From assembly GCA_947466075.1 (NCBI GenBank), contig CANIBP010000018.1, forward strand, positions 1 through 64,000: a stretch of 64,000 bases of DNA, written 5' to 3'. Below, in pieces: positions 47,960 through 55,108 of the stretch. The stretch's first letter is position 1, and each line of letters opens with the position of its first letter. The notes beneath the pieces were generated by a model. That model was not told the origin of the DNA, made no database searches, and saw only the letters and a list, made by a program, of their open reading frames with translations. The stretch comes from Verrucomicrobiaceae bacterium. Lineage in GTDB: Bacteria; Verrucomicrobiota; Verrucomicrobiia; Verrucomicrobiales; Verrucomicrobiaceae. A program made the translations under genes and the position numbers.

Positions 47960-50900
47960 TCACTCCATCACCGCAAACTCCGGTGAGAGCAGGAGCGCCT
48001 GGCAGAGTTCCTCCCACGCGGTGAGCGGCCTCGCGGGTTTGTTCGGATCAGCGAAATCCACGCGCGCATCCCAGCGCTGCGCCATGCCGGGCATTCCCGG
48101 CATCGCGCTGCCGGGGACGGTGATGCTTGGGGACCATTGGTAGGGGCCGGCGTCTTTGTCGCTTTGGCCGCTGACGATGAAGTCGAGTGTGTCGCCCTTA
48201 TTCACAGGCACTTTTGTGAGGTCGGTGCAGATCGATTGCGCCTTGGCTTTCCATTCGCCGAGCGGGCCGGTGCGGCTGGAGATGATGCGCGCGACGACGC
48301 CCTCGGTCTTCGCATCGGTGTGCGTGAGTTCGGCGGTGATGTTCACCTCGCCATCGAGCGGCGCGACCCAGCGGCGGATGCTGGACAGGCCGGCGCCAGG
48401 GCCGGAGTCGCCGCCCATCGCGTCGAGCATGACGCCTGCGCTCTTGCCGTCGGCGGACTTCGCGGTGGCCTTGAACGCCTTGCCGTCGAACGCTGTGATA
48501 TTGGCGAACGCCTTCACCTTCTTCGCCGCGCCGTCGAATTCGCCGTAGCCGTATTGCCAGTCCTTTGACTCAGGATGCACGAGGTCGTTCTGCGGATACG
48601 CAGCCAGATAAGCTTCAGCGTCCGCGAGTTCCTGCTCGGTCGGCTGGCGTTGGAAAATGCGGCGGTAGAGTTCGCCGATGCGGCTCTTCTCGTCGGGCAA
48701 TTCCTTCGTGAGCGCGGCGGCGAGGGTCATTGCGCTGTCGGTGAGCAGCGGGCTGTTCATCAAGATGAGCGCGCGTGGCGTGAGCGCGGTGCGGCTGCGT
48801 TTCGGCGCGCTGAAATTCGGATCGGGAAAGTCAAAGCTGCGGTAGAGCGAGGGCAGGTTCCTGCGATCCACGAAGCCGTAAACGGTGCGGCGCGTCGTTT
48901 CGGCGATCTTTTCGGCCTTGCCGCCCAAGTCGGACTTCAAGCGGCCGGTGACGCTGAGCAACGCGTCGCGGAAGGGCTCCAGTTCGAGCGGTCGCATCGG
49001 AAAATCCGCACGCTGATACGCGGCGGTGAGCATGAGGTGCCGGTGCAGTTTTTTGAAACTCCACCCATTCTCCATGAACCACGCGGCGAGGTGATCGAGC
49101 AGCGGTTGGTTCGTCGGTTTGTCGCCGCGGAAGCCGAAGTCGCTCGGCGTGGCGACGATGGGTTCGCCAAAGTGCCAGCCCCACACGCGATTCACGATCA
49201 CGCGCGCGGTGAGCGGGTTGTCTTTGCTCGCGATGGCCTGCGCGAGCTGAAGGCGGCCGCTTTTGTCCTTCGGGAATGGCTCGGGCGCGACGTGCCGCAG
49301 CGCGGTGAGGAACTGCCGCGGCGCATCCGGGCCTCTCGTGCCCGCGTTGCCGCGCACGAAGACCTTGCCGTCATACATTTTCTCCGCATCCACAAAGGTC
49401 ATGGCGCGCACCGGCGCACCGGGATGGTTCACGAGTTCGATGAGCGGCTTGGTGACGTCGCGGCGGACGCCGTCGGCGACATCGCGCGTGGAGTAGAGCT
49501 GGCTGGTGAGAAAATCCTTGCCGGTGAACAAGAACGGCGAGCCATCCTCGATGAAGATAGCGCGAAGCGTCTGGTCCTCGGCCTCAGGGAGCGCGTTGGC
49601 GCGCTGCACGGTGTTGAGGCGCTCGATGGCGCGCGGCTCGAGATCCTTAAGCGGCAGGCTGAGTTCCTCGTCCGTCGGCAGGCACGCGAGCTTGAGCGGC
49701 CCGCGCCATTTTTCCGCCCACGGCGCGTCAATCTGCTTGGCGTAAAGTCCGTTGTAGAGATCGGCGATGTCGCGCAGATTTTTCGGCGCGGCTTTGGAAA
49801 AGGCGCGGGCGACGGTGACGAGCAGCTTCTTGTCGGCATTCTTGCCGTAGCCTTCACACATCGCTTTTGCCTTCGCGGAAAAGTCGGCGTCGCTGAGCGC
49901 GGAAAGTTCCAGCCACGGCGTGAAGACCTCAGCGTGGCCTTTCACCCACTTGTCCCAGGATTTGACCATGCGCCCGTGGACGCTTTGGTGGAGGCCGCGC
50001 GGGTCGAGGATGTCGTCTTTGACCTTCTTGCCCTCGTAGATCGTTTTGAATTCCGAGTCGCGCGCGGCGAGCAGGTAGTCGCCAAGCCGCGAGCGGACGG
50101 CGCTCATCGATCGGTCGGCCTCAAAGGCGATGACGCGGATGTATTCCGTGCAAGCAGCTTTGTTCTTCTCGGCGTATTCGCGCACTTGCGGCGTGTCGGC
50201 CTGCGGCAGCGCAGGCTGGATGTCGGGCTCCTTGCTGCTCCTCAGCACGGCGTGAAGGCCATAGTAGTCCTTCGTGGTGATGGGCTCCAGCTTGTGATCG
50301 TGGCAGCGCGCGCAGCCGATGGTGAGGCCCATGAGGCCGCGTCCGATGACGTCGAGCGTGTCATCCAGCACGTCGTCATCGATCCGGCCATCCCGACGCC
50401 GCCCGATGCCGAGAAAACCCATGCCTACGAGCGTGCTGGTGTCCTTCGCAGTGTCGAGTTGGTCGGCGGCGATTTGCTCGATGAGGAAACGGTCGTAGGG
50501 CTTGTCGTCGTTGAAGGCCTTGATGACGTAGTCGCGATACGTGAACGCATTTGGATACGTCGCATCGTTGTTGATGACGCCTACGTTGTCCGCATAGCGC
50601 GCCACATCGAGCCAGTGCCGGCCCCAGCGCTCGCCGTAGCGTGGATCGGCAAGCAGCTTGTCGAGGAGCTTCTCAAACGCCTTCGGGTCGTTGTCGGCGG
50701 CGAAGGCGTTCACCTCCGCGTAAGTCGGCGGCACGCCGAGCAGGTCGAAGTAAGCGCGGCGGATGAGCGTGCGCTTGTCGGCGGGCTTTGAAGATTTGAT
50801 GCCGACCAGGGCATCGAGCGACGCAGGCTTCGGATCGATCACCGGCTGGAAAGACCAATGCTTCTTCGAGTCATCAAGGTGCTGCTCGATCTTCGTCAGC

Positions 50901-51292
50901 ATGCGCGCACCGCCGCGCGGATCGGGCGCACCGATTTTCACCCACTCCTCCAGCGCCGCGATTTCTTCATCACTCAGCTTCTTCTTCGGCGGCATCTGCA
51001 AATCCTTGTCCGTCCATTTCACCGCCTTGATGAGCAACGACTTCGCCGGATCGCCCGCGACCAGCGCCGGCCCCGTGTCGCCACCCTTCAGCGTGCCTTC
51101 CTTCGTGTCGAGCAGCAGCCCGCCCTTCTGCTTCTTCTCCGCGCTGTGACATTCGTAGCAACGCTCGACGAGGAGCGGGCGGATCTTGTTTTCAAAAAGA
51201 ACCGCTTGCTCTGCCGTCGGCTCCGCAGCGCACCATGCGGTGAGCGGAAGCAGCACGAGAGCCGCGAGGACGGTTGTTCGAGAGGGGGACAT
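47960..51292 (-). CDS. DUF1549/DUF1553 planctomycete-type cytochrome (copy 2)
   Basis: The protein has about 1110 residues from MSPSRTTVLAALVLLPL. The frame to 51601 is antisense overlap with the DUF1501 gene and is discarded. The PSCyt1 haem motif is CYECH at 45-49, and a CARCH motif followed by DHK lies in DUF1549. DUF1553 carries GWHFGEPIVATPSDFGFRG (split). A beta-rich insertion similar to that in the 23753 protein precedes the C-terminus (LLLSPEFAVME). Flanking regions nearly match that paralogue, but residues about 395-640 are unrelated. It starts 8 bases after the DUF1501 gene at 51301, whose last codons supply an AAGGGA ribosome-binding-like site. Confidence 0.92.
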   Translation of the reverse strand: MSPSRTTVLAALVLLPLTAWCAAEPTAEQAVLFENKIRPLLVERCYECHSAEKKQKGGLLLDTKEGTLKGGDTGPALVAGDPAKSLLIKAVKWTDKDLQMPPKKKLSDEEIAALEEWVKIGAPDPRGGARMLTKIEQHLDDSKKHWSFQPVIDPKPASLDALVGIKSSKPADKRTLIRRAYFDLLGVPPTYAEVNAFAADNDPKAFEKLLDKLLADPRYGERWGRHWLDVARYADNVGVINNDATYPNAFTYRDYVIKAFNDDKPYDRFLIEQIAADQLDTAKDTSTLVGMGFLGIGRRRDGRIDDDVLDDTLDVIGRGLMGLTIGCARCHDHKLEPITTKDYYGLHAVLRSSKEPDIQPALPQADTPQVREYAEKNKAACTEYIRVIAFEADRSMSAVRSRLGDYLLAARDSEFKTIYEGKKVKDDILDPRGLHQSVHGRMVKSWDKWVKGHAEVFTPWLELSALSDADFSAKAKAMCEGYGKNADKKLLVTVARAFSKAAPKNLRDIADLYNGLYAKQIDAPWAEKWRGPLKLACLPTDEELSLPLKDLEPRAIERLNTVQRANALPEAEDQTLRAIFIEDGSPFLFTGKDFLTSQLYSTRDVADGVRRDVTKPLIELVNHPGAPVRAMTFVDAEKMYDGKVFVRGNAGTRGPDAPRQFLTALRHVAPEPFPKDKSGRLQLAQAIASKDNPLTARVIVNRVWGWHFGEPIVATPSDFGFRGDKPTNQPLLDHLAAWFMENGWSFKKLHRHLMLTAAYQRADFPMRPLELEPFRDALLSVTGRLKSDLGGKAEKIAETTRRTVYGFVDRRNLPSLYRSFDFPDPNFSAPKRSRTALTPRALILMNSPLLTDSAMTLAAALTKELPDEKSRIGELYRRIFQRQPTEQELADAEAYLAAYPQNDLVHPESKDWQYGYGEFDGAAKKVKAFANITAFDGKAFKATAKSADGKSAGVMLDAMGGDSGPGAGLSSIRRWVAPLDGEVNITAELTHTDAKTEGVVARIISSRTGPLGEWKAKAQSICTDLTKVPVNKGDTLDFIVSGQSDKDAGPYQWSPSITVPGSAMPGMPGMAQRWDARVDFADPNKPARPLTAWEELCQALLLSPEFAVME

Positions 51293-51300
51293 GCTTCGCT

Positions 51301-52740
51301 TCAGGCCAGAATTCCCTTCACCACTTTTCCGTAAACATCCGTGAGCCTGAAGTCGCGGCCGGCGAAGCGATACGTCAGCTTTTCGTGATCCAGACCCATC
51401 AGATGCAAAATGGTGGCGTGCAGGTCGTGGACATCGACCTTGTTCTCCTGAGCCAGCGCACCGAAGTCGTCCGTGGACCCAAATACAGTCCCACCCTTGA
51501 CGCCGCCGCCGGCCATCCAAACGGTAAATCCGCCCGCATTGTGGTCTCGCCCGCCAGCGCGGATGTCGCCAGTGGGCGTCCGGCCGAATTCGCCGCCCCA
51601 CAAGATGAGCGTGTCCTTGAGCATGTCGCGCTGCTTGAGGTCTTCGAGGAGCGCAGACAGGGGCTGATCGCAGTCTGCGGCCAGTTCGCGGTGGCGTTCA
51701 TCGTTGCGCTGGTGCGTGTCCCATCCGTTGTGATGGACCTGCACCATGCGGACTCCTCGCTCCACGAGACGGCGCGCCAGCAGCAGACGACGCCCCTGCG
51801 GGGTATTTCCATACAGGTCGCGAACGCTCCGCGGTTCACGCTCGATATCAAAGGCGTCGGTCGCCTCCACCTGCATCCGGAAGGCGGTCTCAAAGGAGTT
51901 CAGGTGTCCGTCCAAAAACGCGTCCCCAGGGTGCTTCTGCGCGAATTGCCCGTGGAGACGCTTGATCAAATCCAATTGCCGCCGCTGCTCCGGCAGCGAA
52001 GTCGTCTGACTGCGGATGTTGTCGATCATCTTCGAAATCTGCGGATCTCGCATCGGGATGCCGGTGCCCAACGTCCATGCGGGAAGAAAGGCGTTGCCCC
52101 ACTGTTTGTCACCGCCGGCAGCGCTGCCACCCTCTGTGAGGGAGACGAGGCCGGGTAAGTTTTGGTTTTCGGCGCCAAGACCATACAAGAGCCACGAACC
52201 CATGCTGGGCCGCGTGCTGGCAAAGTCGCCCGTGTTCATAAAAACCTGACCCAGTTCATGCACCGAGGTCTTGGTGTGCATCGAGCGGATCACGCACAAC
52301 TCGTCGGCATGCGTCGCCAGCTTCGGAAAAAGCTCGCTGATCTCCATCCCGGACTGCCCGTGCCTGGCAAACTTGAACCCCGAACGCTGCAGCTTCCCGC
52401 TCAGCCTCCCCATGCCCGCCGCTACATCGCCCGCCGCCTTTTGATAGTCCTTAATCACGTCGTCCGCCATTTTGCCGTGATACTTCTCCAGCGCGGGCTT
52501 CGGGTCGAAGGTATCCACTTGGGAGGGACCGCCCTCGCAGAAGATCTGGATCACGCGCTTCGCCTTCGGCGCAAAAGGCGGCTTCTTCGATGCCAGCGGC
52601 GAAAGCGGTGCCTCGGCGGCCATGCCGAGTTCCTGCATCAACGACGCCAAACCAAGACCGCCGAGGCCAAAGGCGCTGCGCGTGAGAAAATCACGGCGCG
52701 TGGTGAGGGGACGGGTGCTGGAGCAGAGACGGGGATTCAT
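51301..52740 (-). CDS. DUF1501 protein with Tat leader (copy 2)
   Basis: The protein has 479 residues. The leader TTRRDFLTRSAFGLGGLG is nearly the same as in the 46458 protein. Blocks include IFCEGGPSQVDTFDPKPAL, VHHNGWDTHQRNDERH, GRDHNAGGFTVWMAGGG and VDVHDLHATILHLMGLDH. It is the first gene of the 52-kb minus-strand run and is divergent from the LysR gene at 52829, whose product is a plausible regulator. The GCGTATTGTTC motif lies immediately upstream of its ATG (about 52743-52755). Confidence 0.93.
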   Translation of the reverse strand: MNPRLCSSTRPLTTRRDFLTRSAFGLGGLGLASLMQELGMAAEAPLSPLASKKPPFAPKAKRVIQIFCEGGPSQVDTFDPKPALEKYHGKMADDVIKDYQKAAGDVAAGMGRLSGKLQRSGFKFARHGQSGMEISELFPKLATHADELCVIRSMHTKTSVHELGQVFMNTGDFASTRPSMGSWLLYGLGAENQNLPGLVSLTEGGSAAGGDKQWGNAFLPAWTLGTGIPMRDPQISKMIDNIRSQTTSLPEQRRQLDLIKRLHGQFAQKHPGDAFLDGHLNSFETAFRMQVEATDAFDIEREPRSVRDLYGNTPQGRRLLLARRLVERGVRMVQVHHNGWDTHQRNDERHRELAADCDQPLSALLEDLKQRDMLKDTLILWGGEFGRTPTGDIRAGGRDHNAGGFTVWMAGGGVKGGTVFGSTDDFGALAQENKVDVHDLHATILHLMGLDHEKLTYRFAGRDFRLTDVYGKVVKGILA

Positions 52741-52796
52741 GATCGAACAATACGCACCGGCGGCCTATGATTTTCGTGACCATGCGCCAAAACTTC

Positions 52797-52810
52797 CTAA
52801 AGTGCTTTAG
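52797..52810. promoter_or_regulatory. Palindrome CTAAAGTGCTTTAG, candidate LysR operator
   Basis: A perfect 6-2-6 inverted repeat lies in the 88-base region between the divergent DUF1501 and LysR genes. A further half-site-like CCTAAAG occurs at 52817-52823. LysR-type regulators commonly bind such sites between their own gene and the target. Binding is inference. Confidence 0.45.
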
Positions 52811-52828
52811 TCCCAGCCTAAAGCCGTT

Positions 52829-53782
52829 ATGTCCACCCCACGCCGCTACTTTAAAGAACTCCGCTTCCGCCAGCTTAGAGCGCTCGTCGAACTTGCACGA
52901 AAAGGCAGCTTCACCGCCGTGGCCGAGACTTTGCAAATGTCCGTGCCCTCGATTTGGCAACAAGTCCGGGCGCTCGAGGAAGAGTTTGGCGTGGCAATGG
53001 TGAAGCAGTCGGGCAAGGCCGCCGTGCTCACTCAGCAGGGCGAATTACTGGTGCAATTGTCGCAGCCGCTCGTTGAAAGCTTCGACCGCATTCGCGAACT
53101 CTTTGCCGATCAAAACCAAAAACTCGCCCGCCGCATCACCGTAGCCACCACGGCGAGTCTGCTCCTCCACGAGCTGCAAAAGCCGCTCGAACTCTACCGC
53201 AAGCGCCATCCTGATGTGCAACTCTCCTTCATCGACCGCCCTTCCGCGATGGCGCGCAAGCACCTCGAAGATGGTGAGGCCGATGTCGCCATCGTCGGAC
53301 AGATCAATGCGCCGAAGCAGCCGCGCATCGAAGTCACGCCCGTGACCGCCTATCCCTTCGTGCTCGTGTGTCCGATCGGGCATCCACTGCTCAAAGCGAA
53401 GACACTGAAGCTTACTGACCTCATCAAGCAGCCACTCGTTTTGCCCGGCACAGGTGCCAACTCACGCCGCCACATTCAAGATGTCTTCGAAGCCGCTGCA
53501 CTCTGGCAAAAGGCCAACGTCGCCCTCACCGCGAGCACCTTCGACATCGTCGTCGGCTACGTGCGCATGGGTTTCGGCATCAGCGTGACCTCGGTAAGCC
53601 CGATGATTCTCAAAGAAGCCGCCCAAGGCCACAGCAGCTATCGCGGCGTCGCCTTCCGCGATCTCTCGAGGCTCTTTGGCCGTGAGGAGGTCGTGGTGCT
53701 CCATCGCAAAGCGAAGCTCGAGCTACCACATCACCTGGCGTTTCGCGAAATCGTGGTGAAGGCGCTCCATTCCGGTGAGTAA
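52829..53782 (+). CDS. LysR-type transcriptional regulator
   Basis: The protein has 317 residues, the standard LysR length. The winged helix-turn-helix covers about 8-67 (FRQLRALVELARKGSFTAVAETL, then VPSIWQQVRALEEEFG). The effector-binding domain begins near residue 97 (RRITVATTASLLLHEL) and contains DVAIVGQI, FVLVCPIGHPLL and QPLVLPGTGANSR. It is one of the few plus-strand genes and is placed between two polysaccharide modules: divergent from the DUF1501 gene and convergent, with a 6-base gap, with the DUF1552 gene at 53789. The ligand is unknown. Confidence 0.95.
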   Translation: MSTPRRYFKELRFRQLRALVELARKGSFTAVAETLQMSVPSIWQQVRALEEEFGVAMVKQSGKAAVLTQQGELLVQLSQPLVESFDRIRELFADQNQKLARRITVATTASLLLHELQKPLELYRKRHPDVQLSFIDRPSAMARKHLEDGEADVAIVGQINAPKQPRIEVTPVTAYPFVLVCPIGHPLLKAKTLKLTDLIKQPLVLPGTGANSRRHIQDVFEAAALWQKANVALTASTFDIVVGYVRMGFGISVTSVSPMILKEAAQGHSSYRGVAFRDLSRLFGREEVVVLHRKAKLELPHHLAFREIVVKALHSGE

Positions 53783-53788
53783 GAGAAT

Positions 53789-55096
53789 TTAAATGGACTG
53801 CTTTAAGTCCGCCAACGTCCCCGTGCTCGATCCAAACGCATCCGTCTCCGCACCAAGGTGCTGGAGCATGGAGACGAAGAGATTGCAGAGCGGTTTGTCG
53901 TGATCCCCCTTGAATGCGTGGTGCTGGCCGTGTTTGAGGCCACCACCGGCGAGGAGGATGGGGAGGTTGCTGTTGTCGTGCTTGTTCGCGTCGCCCATGT
54001 TGCTGCCGAAGAGGACCATGGTGCGGTCGAGCAGGCGGGTGTCATCTTCACGCTTGGCGGCGAGGTTTTGGATGAGTTTGCGCAGCAGCACCATCTGCTG
54101 GCGGTCAGCATCTTCGAGCTGCTTCACCTTTTGTGGAGCCTGTCCGTGATGGCTGAGGCCGTGGTAGCCTTCGGTGGTGCTTTCGTGGTCGTCGATCTTG
54201 AAGGCTGGCGTGGCAAAGGCATCGACCATGAGCGTGATGATGCGCGTGGAGTCGGACTCGAAGGCGAGTTGTGCCATGGCGAGCATGAGATCGAGCTTTT
54301 CAAAGATGAGCTTCTTGTCCTGGATGTCTGCAGGCTCGGGCAGCTTTGTGACGGGCTTGGGTTTGAGTTCCCATTCGCGAGCGGTCAGCAGGCGTTCCTC
54401 CACCTCGCGCACGGAGGTGAGGTATTGGTCGATACGCGAGCGATCATCGCTGCCGAGGCTGCGACTGAGCTTCTTCGTGTGATCCATCAACGTGTCGAGG
54501 ATGCTGCCGCGCTCGTCGAGTGCGTTGAGTTGTCGTTTCACCGCTTCAGGATCTCCTTGAACGAACATTCGTCGAAATAAGGCCGGCGCGCTGTCTTCTG
54601 CGGGCAGCAAAACGCCATCGCGTGTCCACGAGAGACTGCGGTTGGCTTTGTCGATGTTCACGCCGAGGTTCAGCGTCGGGAAACGTGTGAGCTGGCCGAG
54701 CTTCTCCACCGCGAACTGGTCGAGCGAGATCTGATTGCGAAATCCGCTCTTCGTCGGCCCGCGTGCGGCCGTGAGGAAGCAGTTTTCCGCGCTGTGCCCG
54801 CCATTCACATCGGGATGCGACATGCCGCTGAAGATGCTGAACTCACTCTTCACATCGGCCAGCGGCGCAAGCGTCTGCGTCAGCTCGTAATCACGCCCGG
54901 CGGTCTCCGGAAAGAACGGCTTTGGCAGGAAACCGAGGTTGTTCGAGATGATGAGCATTCGACGAGGTCCCTTCACCTGCGCCGCACCACCAAACACCGG
55001 CGTCATGCATTCAAGCAGCGGCAATCCCAGCGTGACACCCGCGCTTTGCAGAAAGCGACGACGCGAGAAGGACTTGGCGATGTGAGGGGCGTGCAT
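53789..55096 (-). CDS. DUF1552 protein with Tat leader (partner of the cytochrome at 55109)
   Basis: The protein has 435 residues. The leader SRRRFLQSAGVTLGLPLL is canonical. The core shows LIISNNLGFLPKPFFPETAG, FSGMSHPDVNGGHSAEN, NQISLDQFAVEKLG, YHGLSHHGQAPQK and LFGSNMGDANKHDN. It is closest in the window to the protein at 38066. It ends with a small GGACT..AGTCC palindrome covering its last codons and converges on the LysR gene. It follows its partner by 12 bases. Confidence 0.92.
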   Translation of the reverse strand: MHAPHIAKSFSRRRFLQSAGVTLGLPLLECMTPVFGGAAQVKGPRRMLIISNNLGFLPKPFFPETAGRDYELTQTLAPLADVKSEFSIFSGMSHPDVNGGHSAENCFLTAARGPTKSGFRNQISLDQFAVEKLGQLTRFPTLNLGVNIDKANRSLSWTRDGVLLPAEDSAPALFRRMFVQGDPEAVKRQLNALDERGSILDTLMDHTKKLSRSLGSDDRSRIDQYLTSVREVEERLLTAREWELKPKPVTKLPEPADIQDKKLIFEKLDLMLAMAQLAFESDSTRIITLMVDAFATPAFKIDDHESTTEGYHGLSHHGQAPQKVKQLEDADRQQMVLLRKLIQNLAAKREDDTRLLDRTMVLFGSNMGDANKHDNSNLPILLAGGGLKHGQHHAFKGDHDKPLCNLFVSMLQHLGAETDAFGSSTGTLADLKQSI

Positions 55097-55108
55097 GGAA
55101 TCGTGTGG

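Noticed and set aside
48575..50791. Plus-strand open frame of 738 codons
   Set aside because: It is antisense to the DUF1549/DUF1553 cytochrome at 47960; no leader or motif.
51293..51601. N-terminal extension of the cytochrome at 47960
   Set aside because: It lies out of frame over the end of the DUF1501 gene and is Arg-rich; the ATG at 51292 gives a proper leader.
53795..53810. Palindrome GGACTGCTTTAAGTCC at the convergent LysR/DUF1552 ends, considered as a terminator
   Set aside because: The stem is only 5 base pairs, has no T-run on either strand and lies in the last codons of the DUF1552 gene.
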